Positions 1-5,038 of a stretch of DNA of 6,476 bases are shown here, piece after piece (the stretch's first letter is position 1; each line of letters opens with the position of its first letter). The translations under genes were made by a program, and so were the position numbers. The notes beneath the pieces were generated by a model, which made no database searches, had not been told where the DNA came from, and saw only the letters and a list, made by a program, of their open reading frames with translations. Origin of the DNA: an uncultured Ruminococcus sp. (GTDB lineage Bacteria; Bacillota; Clostridia; Oscillospirales; Ruminococcaceae); assembly GCA_900553335.1 (NCBI GenBank), contig USCU01000067.1, forward strand, positions 1 through 6,476. The letters run 5' to 3'.

Positions 1-15
1 GATTTTCTCTCAAGG

Positions 16-50
16 TGTCGCTGCGTCGGCGCATGTCCGCCTACGCGACA
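16..50 (+). terminator. GC-rich hairpin, possible terminator of a gene left of the window
   Basis: TGTCGC (16-21) pairs with GCGACA (45-50), and GGCG (28-31) with CGCC (38-41) inside it. A short T run (54-57) follows. This could end a rightward transcript that starts outside the window, or be a copy of a GC-rich dispersed repeat. Nothing in the window shows which. Confidence 0.3.
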
Positions 51-81
51 ATATTTTAAAAGTGTGCTTTTTCAACAGACT

Positions 82-118
82 AAAAGCAGAGCACGGCAGT
101 TTTACCGACTCTGCTTTT
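82..118. terminator. Bidirectional intrinsic terminator hairpin
   Basis: AAAAGCAGAG (82-91) is perfectly complementary to CTCTGCTTTT (109-118), with a further CGG/CCG pairing (94-96 with 105-107) toward the loop. On the plus strand the stem ends in a five-T run (115-119); on the minus strand it ends in TTTT followed by A. It could serve a rightward gene outside the window or act as a distal terminator for spoIIID, which ends about 120 bp to the right. The rest of 119-195 has only a short GGGGCTGAGCCCC palindrome near 125-138. I see no convincing gene in 1-239. Confidence 0.5.
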
Positions 119-195
119 TCCATAAGGGGCTGAGCCCCGTCATTCAACGTTTTTGATGGGTGAACTATATCCCCCGCCGAAAAAATCAAGTGAAA

Positions 196-216
196 CCTGC
201 CGTCTATAGAGGCGGG
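196..216 (-). terminator. Hairpin 24 bp past the spoIIID stop, possible terminator
   Basis: CCTGCC (196-201) pairs with GGCGGG (211-216), including one G-T wobble, around a 9-nt loop. Read leftward, the stem is followed by TTTCACTTGATTTTTT, a discontinuous U-rich tail. Its position just after spoIIID fits a terminator, but the tail is imperfect. Confidence 0.35.
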
Positions 217-239
217 AAACATCTTAATTTAGTTATATT

Positions 240-497
240 TTAAACCTTATGAGCGCTTAAGTATTTAAGCTTTGTTGCCTGACCGCCTCTTATATGCCGC
301 TCATTTTTATTTATCTCAAGCACTTCTTTTACCTTTTGATAAAGTCCGGGATTTACCTTTTTAAGCTTTACGGAAACATCTTTATGTACGGTGCTTTTGC
401 TTATTCCGAATTCCTTTGCACAAGCACGCACAGTTGCTCTGTGTTCGACGATATATTCGCCGAGAAGCACGCATCTTGTATCGTCTGACAAATTCAT
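240..497 (-). CDS. spoIIID: Sporulation transcriptional regulator SpoIIID
   Basis: Small DNA-binding protein that, in the Bacillus model, activates or represses many genes in the mother cell during sporulation, in the sigma-E to sigma-K step. The 85-residue product is close to the usual length (about 80-95). A helix-turn-helix occupies residues 21-42, with the near-invariant core AKEFGISKSTVHKD. A basic C-terminal segment (residues 67-79, RHIRGGQATKLKY) matches the second DNA-contacting region of the family. The ATG at 497 is preceded by AAGGGGAG (minus strand, plus 515-508) at a suitable distance. The gene is monocistronic here: a candidate terminator lies just downstream, and the IS element begins 95 bp upstream of the start codon. 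The family match is strong along the whole length. Its presence implies an endospore-forming host. Confidence 0.95.
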   Translation of the reverse strand: MNLSDDTRCVLLGEYIVEHRATVRACAKEFGISKSTVHKDVSVKLKKVNPGLYQKVKEVLEINKNERHIRGGQATKLKYLSAHKV

Positions 498-528
498 TTA
501 ACGCACTCTCCCCTTGTTCTTTTTGTAA

Positions 529-555
529 AATATATGCTGTCTTGCGTTAACATAG
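529..555 (-). promoter_or_regulatory. Possible sigma-E-type promoter of spoIIID
   Basis: On the minus strand CATATATT (536-529) matches the sigma-E -10 consensus CATACANT at 7 of 8 positions counting the N. CTATGTT (555-549) resembles the ATATT-type -35 element, but the 12-bp spacing is short. In Bacillus spoIIID is transcribed by sigma-E RNA polymerase, so such a promoter is expected. The match is weak and not tested. Confidence 0.3.
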
Positions 556-575
556 AACTTGTAATTTAAATATTA

Positions 576-588
576 AAAACGCTCTGCA
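576..588 (-). terminator. Left half of an IS-split terminator hairpin
   Basis: AAAACGCT-C-TGCA (576-588) is complementary, with a single C/A mismatch, to TGCA-A-AGCGTTTT at 1941-1953, on the far side of the IS. Without the IS and one ATT copy, the two arms flank a 7-nt loop, GATTTAT. Read leftward, the arm runs into TTTTTAATATTT (579-568), a good U tract. The joined structure is therefore a probable intrinsic terminator for the leftward GH13 gene, placed before spoIIID. Confidence 0.65.
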
Positions 589-589
589 G

Positions 590-592
590 ATT
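590..592. repeat. Target site duplication, left copy (ATT)
   Basis: ATT directly precedes the IS left end (593) and is repeated directly after the right end at 1935-1937. A 3-bp duplication is usual for the IS150 branch of the IS3 family. Three bases can match by chance, but this copy sits exactly at the ends that the inverted repeats define independently. Confidence 0.75.
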
Positions 593-641
593 TGAACAGA
601 ACCAGTAAAAACGGACAATGAAAAAAAGCCCCCTCCTATGG
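593..641 (+). repeat. IS left inverted repeat (IRL)
   Basis: It aligns with the reverse complement of 1889-1934. The outermost 12 bases agree at 8 positions, CGGACA (612-617) is identical, and the A tract, C run and terminal TATGG (637-641) are shared. A 3-nt insertion (TCC, about 634-636) is present only on the left; it completes the left arm of the hairpin that covers the orfA ribosome binding site. Confidence 0.8.
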
Positions 642-647
642 TATAAT
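618..647 (+). promoter_or_regulatory. Internal promoter of the IS transposase operon
   Basis: An extended -10 box TGGTATAAT (639-647) has a perfect TATAAT hexamer at 642-647. A weak -35 ATGAAA (618-623, 4 of 6) lies 18 bp upstream. The predicted start is about 654, giving a ~19-nt leader before the orfA ATG at 673. The -10 lies in the loop of the 632-665 palindrome, so a transcript starting here lacks the left hairpin arm. Confidence 0.6.
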
Positions 648-665
648 GAAAAAAACCATAGGAGG
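632..665. promoter_or_regulatory. Perfect 10-bp hairpin that hides the orfA ribosome binding site
   Basis: CCTCCTATGG (632-641) is exactly complementary to CCATAGGAGG (656-665), with a 14-nt loop. The right arm contains the orfA Shine-Dalgarno AGGAGG (660-665), 7 nt before the ATG at 673. RNA entering from outside the IS would carry both arms and fold away the ribosome site. RNA from the internal promoter starts at about 654 and would not. Known parallels are the fold-back structures of IS10 and IS50 that silence transposase on read-through RNA. Read leftward, the same stem is followed by GGGC and seven T (627-621), so it may also terminate antisense RNA. Confidence 0.65.
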
Positions 666-672
666 AATTTTT

Positions 673-1023
673 ATGTCCAGAAATTACAGGCACATTAAGC
701 AATATGAAAAAGAGATATTAGAATTAAAAAATCAAGGATTAACACAAAGGGAAATAGCAGAAAAATTAGGTTTTAGTAAAACCCAAATAAGAGAATTTTT
801 CCACAGATATAATAGAAATCAAAGAAAACTGTCAGCAGGAATAGAAATAAAACCAAAAGGTAGACCACGAAAAGATGGAACCGAACTGCCGCCATCTATT
901 CAGCGATTAAGCAAGCTAACCCAATTACAATATGAACTTGCAGTAAAAGAAAGACAAATTAAGAGGTTAAAAATGGAAAATGAATTAATGCGGGATTTTC
1001 TCTCGCTTACAGAAAGGAAGTGA
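673..1023 (+). CDS. IS3-family transposase OrfA (helix-turn-helix subunit)
   Basis: DNA-binding regulatory subunit of the IS3 transposase: it recognises the element's ends and, when fused to OrfB by programmed -1 frameshifting, gives the active OrfAB enzyme in studied members. The product is 116 residues from the ATG at 673. That start is chosen over an in-frame ATG at 646 because AGGAGG lies 7 nt upstream of it, whereas the upstream ATG overlaps the predicted -10 box. A helix-turn-helix lies at about residues 20-43 (QGLTQREIAEKLGFSKTQIR). A basic linker with GRPRK (63-67) and a leucine-rich coiled coil (about 78-112) for multimerisation follow. It ends with a TGA that overlaps the orfB start by 4 nt (GTGA, 1020-1023), and orfB is in the -1 frame relative to orfA. 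The gene is intact. Confidence 0.9.
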   Translation: MSRNYRHIKQYEKEILELKNQGLTQREIAEKLGFSKTQIREFFHRYNRNQRKLSAGIEIKPKGRPRKDGTELPPSIQRLSKLTQLQYELAVKERQIKRLKMENELMRDFLSLTERK

Positions 1024-1874
1024 GAACAAGCGTAAAGTATTTGGTTATCTACCGTCACAAAGAAAAGTATTCAATTAGTGAGATGTGTAGATATTTCAGC
1101 GTGTCAAGAAGTGGTTACTATGATTATGTAAAAAGAATGGATACACCGGCAAAGGACTTACTGCTTGCCGAAAAGATAAGAGAATGTCAGGACAATTGCG
1201 GTAAAACCTATGGATACCGTAGAGTGCATATTTGGTTAGAGCGTAATGGTATTCATCACAATCCTAAAACAATACTTAGAGTTATGCAGAAATACAATCT
1301 TTTATCAGTAGTCAGAAGAAAGAAATATCGTAACTATAGTACAGTTACACACAGATATTCTAATTTGTTGAATCGAGATTTCAAAGCAGACAGACCGAAT
1401 CAAAAGTGGGTTACAGATATTTCGTACATTCATACAAAGCAAGGTGTGTTGTATCTTTCGGTAATCAGAGATTTGTACGACAACAGCATTGTTGCATACA
1501 AAACCGGTACAAAACAAAATATTAACCTTGTACTTTCTACAATCAGAGCAGCCAAGAAAAAAGAAAAAGTCACTGCAGAGTTACAGCTCCACAGTGACCA
1601 AGGCTTTCAATACACTTCAAATCAGTATTATCGCCTAACTAAATCATACGGCATAACACCGTCAATGTCAAGACGTGGAAATCCATATGATAATGCTATG
1701 GCTGAAAATTTCTTTTCCATTCTCAAAACTGAGTGCATATACCGAACAAAGTTACGAACCTATGAGGAGGCTCGTCTCCTCATAAGTCAATACATCCATT
1801 TCTACAACAACGAAAGAATCCAGTTAAAAACAAAACTGACTCCGATGGAATATCGAAATCAGTTTGTTGCTTAA
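1020..1874 (+). CDS. IS3-family transposase OrfB (DDE integrase subunit)
   Basis: Catalytic subunit performing the copy-out-paste-in transposition typical of IS3 elements. The 284 residues carry an HTH_21-like region (about 45-100) and an rve integrase core (about 125-280). The acidic triad is D133 (WVTDISY), D193 (LHSDQGFQYTS) and E229 (NAMAENFFS). There are exactly 35 residues between the second D and the E, and K236 lies seven after the E: the D-D-35-E-K signature of the family. The GTG at 1020 overlaps the orfA stop as GTGA, and AAAGGA lies only about 1-2 nt upstream, too close for strong independent initiation. Either translational coupling or a -1 shift is likely. The -1 frame is open back to 984, and no classic A6G slippery site lies there; TTTT at 996-999 is the only modest candidate. 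No catalytic residue is missing. Confidence 0.93.
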   Translation: MRTSVKYLVIYRHKEKYSISEMCRYFSVSRSGYYDYVKRMDTPAKDLLLAEKIRECQDNCGKTYGYRRVHIWLERNGIHHNPKTILRVMQKYNLLSVVRRKKYRNYSTVTHRYSNLLNRDFKADRPNQKWVTDISYIHTKQGVLYLSVIRDLYDNSIVAYKTGTKQNINLVLSTIRAAKKKEKVTAELQLHSDQGFQYTSNQYYRLTKSYGITPSMSRRGNPYDNAMAENFFSILKTECIYRTKLRTYEEARLLISQYIHFYNNERIQLKTKLTPMEYRNQFVA

Positions 1875-1888
1875 TTTAAATATTTACA

Positions 1889-1934
1889 CCATAGGGGTGG
1901 TTTTTGTACTGTCCGCACAATTTGGGGCAGTGCA
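1889..1934 (-). repeat. IS right inverted repeat (IRR)
   Basis: Read leftward it begins TGCACTGCCCC and continues through CGGACA, an A tract and CCCC to TATGG, in register with the left end. Nearby, CACC (1887-1890) can pair with GGTG (1896-1899) before a five-T run (1901-1905). This gives a weak terminator-like hairpin for the transposase transcript. Confidence 0.8.
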
Positions 1935-1937
1935 ATT
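1935..1937. repeat. Target site duplication, right copy (ATT)
   Basis: Second ATT copy, directly after the terminal CA of the IS. The preceding TGCA and the following sequence also form a chance-looking 14-bp palindrome (1931-1944) across the junction. Confidence 0.75.
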
Positions 1938-1940
1938 TAT

Positions 1941-1953
1941 TGCAAAGCGTTTT
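1941..1953 (-). terminator. Right half of the IS-split terminator of the GH13 gene
   Basis: TGCA-A-AGCGTTTT is the partner arm of 576-588. It begins 10 nt beyond the GH13 stop codon in the leftward direction, where an intrinsic terminator is expected. With the IS in the loop the arms are about 1.35 kb apart, so the hairpin cannot form quickly during transcription and the gene has probably lost this terminator. Confidence 0.6.
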
Positions 1954-1963
1954 ATATGTACTA

Positions 1964-3520
1964 TTAGATTTTGTAAAATCCTGCCGAACAAGGTGCTGCA
2001 TTTATCACTCCGCCATTTTTATACGCCTTTTCGCCAAACGTATAGATCTCATCACCTAAAACATAATCGCTTTTAAAGCTTACGGGTTTATCAGACGGGT
2101 TTATAATCACCATTATTTTTTCTTCTTCCATAGCCCTCACAAAAACAAGCGGATAAGCGTTTTTCTCACAATATATAAATTCTATTTTTCCTTTGCTCTG
2201 TAAAGCTTTGTGCGACTGACGAATGCCAATCAAACGCTTAACCTCGCTATAAATGGAATTTTCATCGGCCATTGATTTTATTACGGTAGGTCTGTTAGGG
2301 TCTGAATCCTGACTTATATAAAGCTCATTCTCGTCCGCTTCACTGAAGCCTGCGTTTTTTGTATTATCCCATTGCATAGGAGAACGTGAGCCGGTTCTTC
2401 CATATCCGCCTTCAACAGAGCTGAGTCCCTCAACGTATCGCATACCGATCTCATCTCCATAGTATATAAACGGCGCACCGGGCATGGACAGCAAAAATGC
2501 AAATGCAATTTTTATCTCATCTTCACTTAAAAAACGTGCAAGCCTGTCCATATCATGATTTCCCGAGGGAATGCAAATAAGGCCCTTTCGCTCTGACTTT
2601 TCATAGCTCTCTTTATACTTATTTACAAATTCGGATACATCTCCCTTTCCCCTGCGCGAAAAGAAAGGCTCGGCGCATCTGAAAAGATCGTTGTAATGAG
2701 AAGGTCCAAAATGAAGCAGAAAGTCCATATGAAAACCACCCTGCAAAGATTTATCAGGCTCTCCCCATTCGGAAACCATAGCAGAACCAGGAAACTCTCT
2801 GTCAAGAAATTCCCGAACATTTTGCCAAAGCTTTATTGTTCCCTTGCCGTCCTCGTCATGTTTCACAAGCGAGCCTGCCATGTCAACACGGAAACCGTCG
2901 CATCCCATGTTAAGCCAAAAACGCATCACATCCTTGAGCGCTTCAAGAGTAGCTCTCGGTCCTTCATCATCCATAGACTGCTGCCACTTTTTATCGGGGT
3001 TAGGCCTATAAAATCCATAGTTTAAAGCAGGCTGATGAGTAAAGAAATTCACAGCGCACGAGCCGTCACGATCTCCTACTCCCCTAAGGCTTCCCATTCC
3101 ATCAGGCTCTTCCCATATACTGTTCGTCCATACATATCGGTCGGTATATTCGTTGCGTTCGGCCTTCATTGATTCTTTAAACCACTTGTGCTCCCAAGAT
3201 GTATGCCCCGGAACAAGGTCAAGAAGAATGTGCATATCACGCTTATGAACCTCTTCAAACAAGCGCTTCAAATCCTCGTTAGTGCCGTATCGCTCTGCGG
3301 TTTTATAATAATCCGAAACATCATATCCTGCATCACCGAACGGAGATTCAAAACAAGGATTGATCCAAAGTGCTGTACAGCCAAGCTCCTTTATATAATC
3401 GAGCTTCTCGATAATTCCACAAAAATCTCCGATTCCGTCAGCGTTTGAGTCTTTAAAGGACTGCGGATATATCTCATAAAAAATTGCGTCATCAAGCCAT
3501 TCAGGCTGTCTTGCTTTCAT
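1964..3520 (-). CDS. GH13 family alpha-glucosidase-like glycoside hydrolase
   Basis: A cytoplasmic alpha-amylase-superfamily enzyme that probably hydrolyses alpha-1,4 or alpha-1,6 bonds of short gluco-oligosaccharides by the retaining mechanism. The product has 518 residues from the ATG at 3520, preceded by AGGAGA at a 6-nt gap; in-frame TTG and ATG codons further upstream overlap that site and are less likely. There is no signal peptide or membrane segment. Conserved GH13 regions appear in order: DLVPGH (101-106, region I), QPALN (163-167, region V), GFRVDMA with nucleophile D213 (region II), VSEW with acid/base E251 (region III), and SGNHD with transition-state stabiliser D323 (region IV). 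The TIM barrel spans about 15-430 and a C-terminal beta-domain about 440-518. Length and QPALN suit the oligo-1,6-glucosidase/trehalose-hydrolase branch, but the exact substrate cannot be read from the sequence. The gene is not in an operon within the window. Confidence 0.88.
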   Translation of the reverse strand: MKARQPEWLDDAIFYEIYPQSFKDSNADGIGDFCGIIEKLDYIKELGCTALWINPCFESPFGDAGYDVSDYYKTAERYGTNEDLKRLFEEVHKRDMHILLDLVPGHTSWEHKWFKESMKAERNEYTDRYVWTNSIWEEPDGMGSLRGVGDRDGSCAVNFFTHQPALNYGFYRPNPDKKWQQSMDDEGPRATLEALKDVMRFWLNMGCDGFRVDMAGSLVKHDEDGKGTIKLWQNVREFLDREFPGSAMVSEWGEPDKSLQGGFHMDFLLHFGPSHYNDLFRCAEPFFSRRGKGDVSEFVNKYKESYEKSERKGLICIPSGNHDMDRLARFLSEDEIKIAFAFLLSMPGAPFIYYGDEIGMRYVEGLSSVEGGYGRTGSRSPMQWDNTKNAGFSEADENELYISQDSDPNRPTVIKSMADENSIYSEVKRLIGIRQSHKALQSKGKIEFIYCEKNAYPLVFVRAMEEEKIMVIINPSDKPVSFKSDYVLGDEIYTFGEKAYKNGGVINAAPCSAGFYKI

Positions 3521-3556
3521 AATAATTCTCCTCATCAAGTTGTTTTATTTTTCTAT

Positions 3557-3585
3557 AGTATATCATAGAGAACGATTAATTTCAA
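3557..3585 (-). promoter_or_regulatory. Sigma-A-type promoter of the GH13 gene
   Basis: On the minus strand TTGAAA (3585-3580) is followed by a 17-bp spacer and TATACT (3562-3557), with TG one base upstream making an extended -10. The predicted start at about 3550 leaves a ~30-nt leader before the ATG at 3520. The -10 lies in an imperfect 16-bp palindrome (CTAT...ATAG) that could be an operator, but it is only 12/16 symmetrical. Confidence 0.65.
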
Positions 3586-3741
3586 GATTTTAATATACGT
3601 TTTCTGTGGCATCTGTATTAAATAGTGTCCGAAACAGAAATCATTATTCTGAGTAGATAGATAAGCAAATTACAAACGGTAAAGTATATCGGCTGCAGTA
3701 AATGTACGGTAACATTAAGCAACGAACAGCTTTATAGTCAC

Positions 3742-3770
3742 TTGTAGTTTTAGAGATACGATGGTATAAT
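3742..3770 (+). promoter_or_regulatory. Strong promoter-like site with no intact gene downstream
   Basis: TTGTAG (3742-3747), a 17-bp spacer and a perfect TATAAT (3765-3770) with extended TGG upstream (3762-3764) form a near-consensus rightward promoter. RNA would start at about 3777 and cross a GC-rich palindromic patch toward the hxlR remnant. No ORF with a ribosome site begins within 165 bp. It may be the old hxlR promoter, a small-RNA promoter, or left over from a deleted gene. A 10-bp direct repeat TAACATTAAG (3710-3719, 3770-3779) overlaps its end. I see nothing else in 3586-3741. Confidence 0.5.
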
Positions 3771-3848
3771 AACATTAAGAGAAAACAGCTTATCACTGTT
3801 TCATCGTGCATTCACACTATCTGGCTTCGCCTTCCCTTAAGAACATTG

Positions 3849-3896
3849 AATCATCAACTTGCGGCTGCCGCCGCTTTGTCGGCTTTGCCGATGATT
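3849..3896. repeat. GC-rich palindromic patch, possible dispersed repeat
   Basis: AATCATC (3849-3855) pairs perfectly with GATGATT (3890-3896). Between them lie GGCTGCC-like and TCGGCTTTGCCGA hairpins that would compete with the outer stem. GGCTTCGCCTTCCCTTAAG just upstream (3828-3846) resembles GC-rich palindromic repeats I recall from gut Clostridia genomes. Base composition differs sharply from the A/T-rich surroundings. Membership of a repeat family cannot be shown from one copy. Confidence 0.4.
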
Positions 3897-3945
3897 GTGA
3901 TAAATCGCAACTAAATTGTGGTATACTATTAAAAAAGCTTTTGAG

Positions 3946-4032
3946 GTGATTGCCATTTACAAACCGAAACTTAAAAAAGATATACGATGCCCATTTGAGT
4001 ACAGATTGAATATATTTAGTAGAAAAGCATAA
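3946..4032 (+). pseudogene. Truncated N-terminus of an HxlR-family regulator
   Basis: A 28-codon frame from the GTG at 3946 encodes IYKPKLKKDIRCPFEYRLNIFSRK followed by A and a stop. This matches the start of HxlR/MarR-like winged-helix regulators, whose conserved opening is roughly DIRCPLEYGLDIFGGKW. The conserved Cys and Pro-x-Glu-Tyr are present, but the match stops just before the invariant Trp, and the whole winged helix is missing. An extended -10 TGGTATACT (3919-3927) lies just upstream, so a promoter survives. The remnant abuts the 3' end of trxB 25 bp away, which suggests that a deletion joined the two. No functional product is expected. Recognition rests on about 20 residues. Confidence 0.6.
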
Positions 4033-4057
4033 AACACACAGACTACTATACAACTCA

Positions 4058-4981
4058 TCATTCCGTCTTTGCAAGATATTCTTCCGCAAAATGTACGGCA
4101 ACAGCACCGTCAGAGGCAGCGGTAACGATCTGGCGAAGTGCCTTTGTTCGGATATCACCCACAGCAAAAACACCATCTATATTAGTTTTGGTACTTTCAT
4201 CTGCAACCACATATCCGGACGGATCAAGTGTAACGCTGTTTTTCAAGAATTCTGTCGCAGGACTTCTTCCTATGCTGACAAAAACTCCGTCACAGGCAAT
4301 GTCCGTTATTTCCTGCGTATTCACATTTTTGATTTTAACACCTGTGATCCGGCTGTCGGTAATCAGCTCCGATACTGTACTGTTCCATAAAAACTCCACA
4401 TTTTTTGCTTGCATTAAAGGCTCGTGATAAATCTTTGTAGCTCTGAGACTGTCACGACGATGTACAACATACACCTTTGCGGCAAGACGGGACAGATACA
4501 ATGCATCGGACGCAGCGGAATTACCTCCGCCTACAACAAGAACTGTTTTATCCTTATAAAACCTTCCGTCACAATGTGCACAATAGTGTACGCCCTTTCC
4601 TATAAGCTCCTGTTCCATTGGCAGACCCAGTATTCGGGGATTAGCACCGGCAGCGATTACAACGGTTTTCGCATAAAATGTTTCGTTTGCTGTTTCCACC
4701 ATTTTCACTTTTGCAGAGAAATCAACTGATGTAACCTCTGCATATTCGGTTTTCGATCCAAATCGCTCTGCACCTTGCTGCATTTTCATGCCAAGCGCAA
4801 AACCGTCTATACCATCTTCAAATCCGGGATAATTATCAATCTCTCCGGTAAGCGCCATCTGGCCGCCTGCCGACATACGTTCGATTACAAGCGTATTAAA
4901 CCCTGCACGGGCTGCATATAGAGCGGAAGTATATCCGGCGGGACCGCCTCCGATAATGATCATATCATAAACATTCTGCAT
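4058..4981 (-). CDS. trxB: Thioredoxin reductase (NADPH, FAD flavoprotein)
   Basis: Transfers electrons from NADPH through FAD and a redox-active disulfide to oxidised thioredoxin in the cytoplasm. At 307 residues it has the usual length of low-Mr bacterial TrxB. FAD-binding GGGPAG is at 11-16, GQMALTGEIDNYPGF at about 40-54, the redox pair CAHC at 134-137 followed by D138, the NADPH-binding GGGNSAASDA at 151-160 with HRR (174-176) and R180 for the 2'-phosphate, and the C-terminal FAD motif GVFAVGD (270-276). The basic HRR motif argues for NADPH rather than NADH. The first redox-loop variant residue is ordinary Ala, the second His, where the E. coli enzyme has Thr (CATC). AGGAGG lies 7 nt before the ATG at 4981. 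Its natural partner TrxA is encoded 1.1 kb upstream on the same strand, but the plus-strand regulator gene between them excludes a simple operon. Confidence 0.95.
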   Translation of the reverse strand: MQNVYDMIIIGGGPAGYTSALYAARAGFNTLVIERMSAGGQMALTGEIDNYPGFEDGIDGFALGMKMQQGAERFGSKTEYAEVTSVDFSAKVKMVETANETFYAKTVVIAAGANPRILGLPMEQELIGKGVHYCAHCDGRFYKDKTVLVVGGGNSAASDALYLSRLAAKVYVVHRRDSLRATKIYHEPLMQAKNVEFLWNSTVSELITDSRITGVKIKNVNTQEITDIACDGVFVSIGRSPATEFLKNSVTLDPSGYVVADESTKTNIDGVFAVGDIRTKALRQIVTAASDGAVAVHFAEEYLAKTE

Positions 4982-5038
4982 ATTTATGCCTCCTGTCCTA
5001 TCATATTGAATTAAAAAGCGAACCGTACCTACGATTTT

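Larger units (their letters stand above)
593..1934 (+). mobile_element. Complete IS3-family insertion sequence (IS150-like), 1342 bp
   Basis: A two-frame IS3-type element carrying orfA (helix-turn-helix plus coiled coil) and orfB (DDE integrase) in overlapping frames. Both ends begin with TG when read inward. TGAACAGAACCA at the left aligns with TGCACTGCCCCA from the right without gaps, and both continue at the same spacing into CGGACA, an A-rich stretch, a C run and TATGG. The flanks carry a 3-bp ATT direct repeat (590-592 and 1935-1937). Gene order, D-D-35-E spacing and the terminal pattern resemble IS150, whose ends I recall as TGTACTG followed by GGAC. Both ORFs are intact and the duplication is undecayed, so the copy looks recent and possibly active. 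The element carries no passenger genes. It is inserted in the loop of a terminator-like hairpin between the GH13 gene and spoIIID. Confidence 0.92.

Noticed and set aside
10..222. 70-residue minus-strand open frame
   Set aside because: It crosses several hairpins, has no ribosome site or recognisable domain, and its composition is explained by the palindromes.
646..672. Upstream in-frame ATG as the orfA start
   Set aside because: It overlaps the predicted -10 TATAAT and has no ribosome site; the ATG at 673 has AGGAGG at 7 nt.
2696..3025. Plus-strand open frame inside the GH13 gene
   Set aside because: Antisense shadow of a gene with all five GH13 conserved regions intact; no homology features of its own.
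3661..3744. Short plus-strand frame with a CSKC pair, possibly a zinc-ribbon remnant
   Set aside because: No start codon or ribosome site, under 30 codons, and no recognisable family.
3710..3793. Direct repeats 60 bp apart as a CRISPR-like or iteron array
   Set aside because: Only two copies of a 10-bp word with poor matching beyond it; no third unit or regular array.
4017..4048. TAGTAG/CTACTA inverted repeat as a trxB terminator
   Set aside because: The 6-bp A/T-rich stem with a ~20-nt loop and no clean T run is too weak.
3817..4176. 119-residue minus-strand frame
   Set aside because: Mostly out of frame over the trxB 3' end and the palindromic patch; no domain, no ribosome site.
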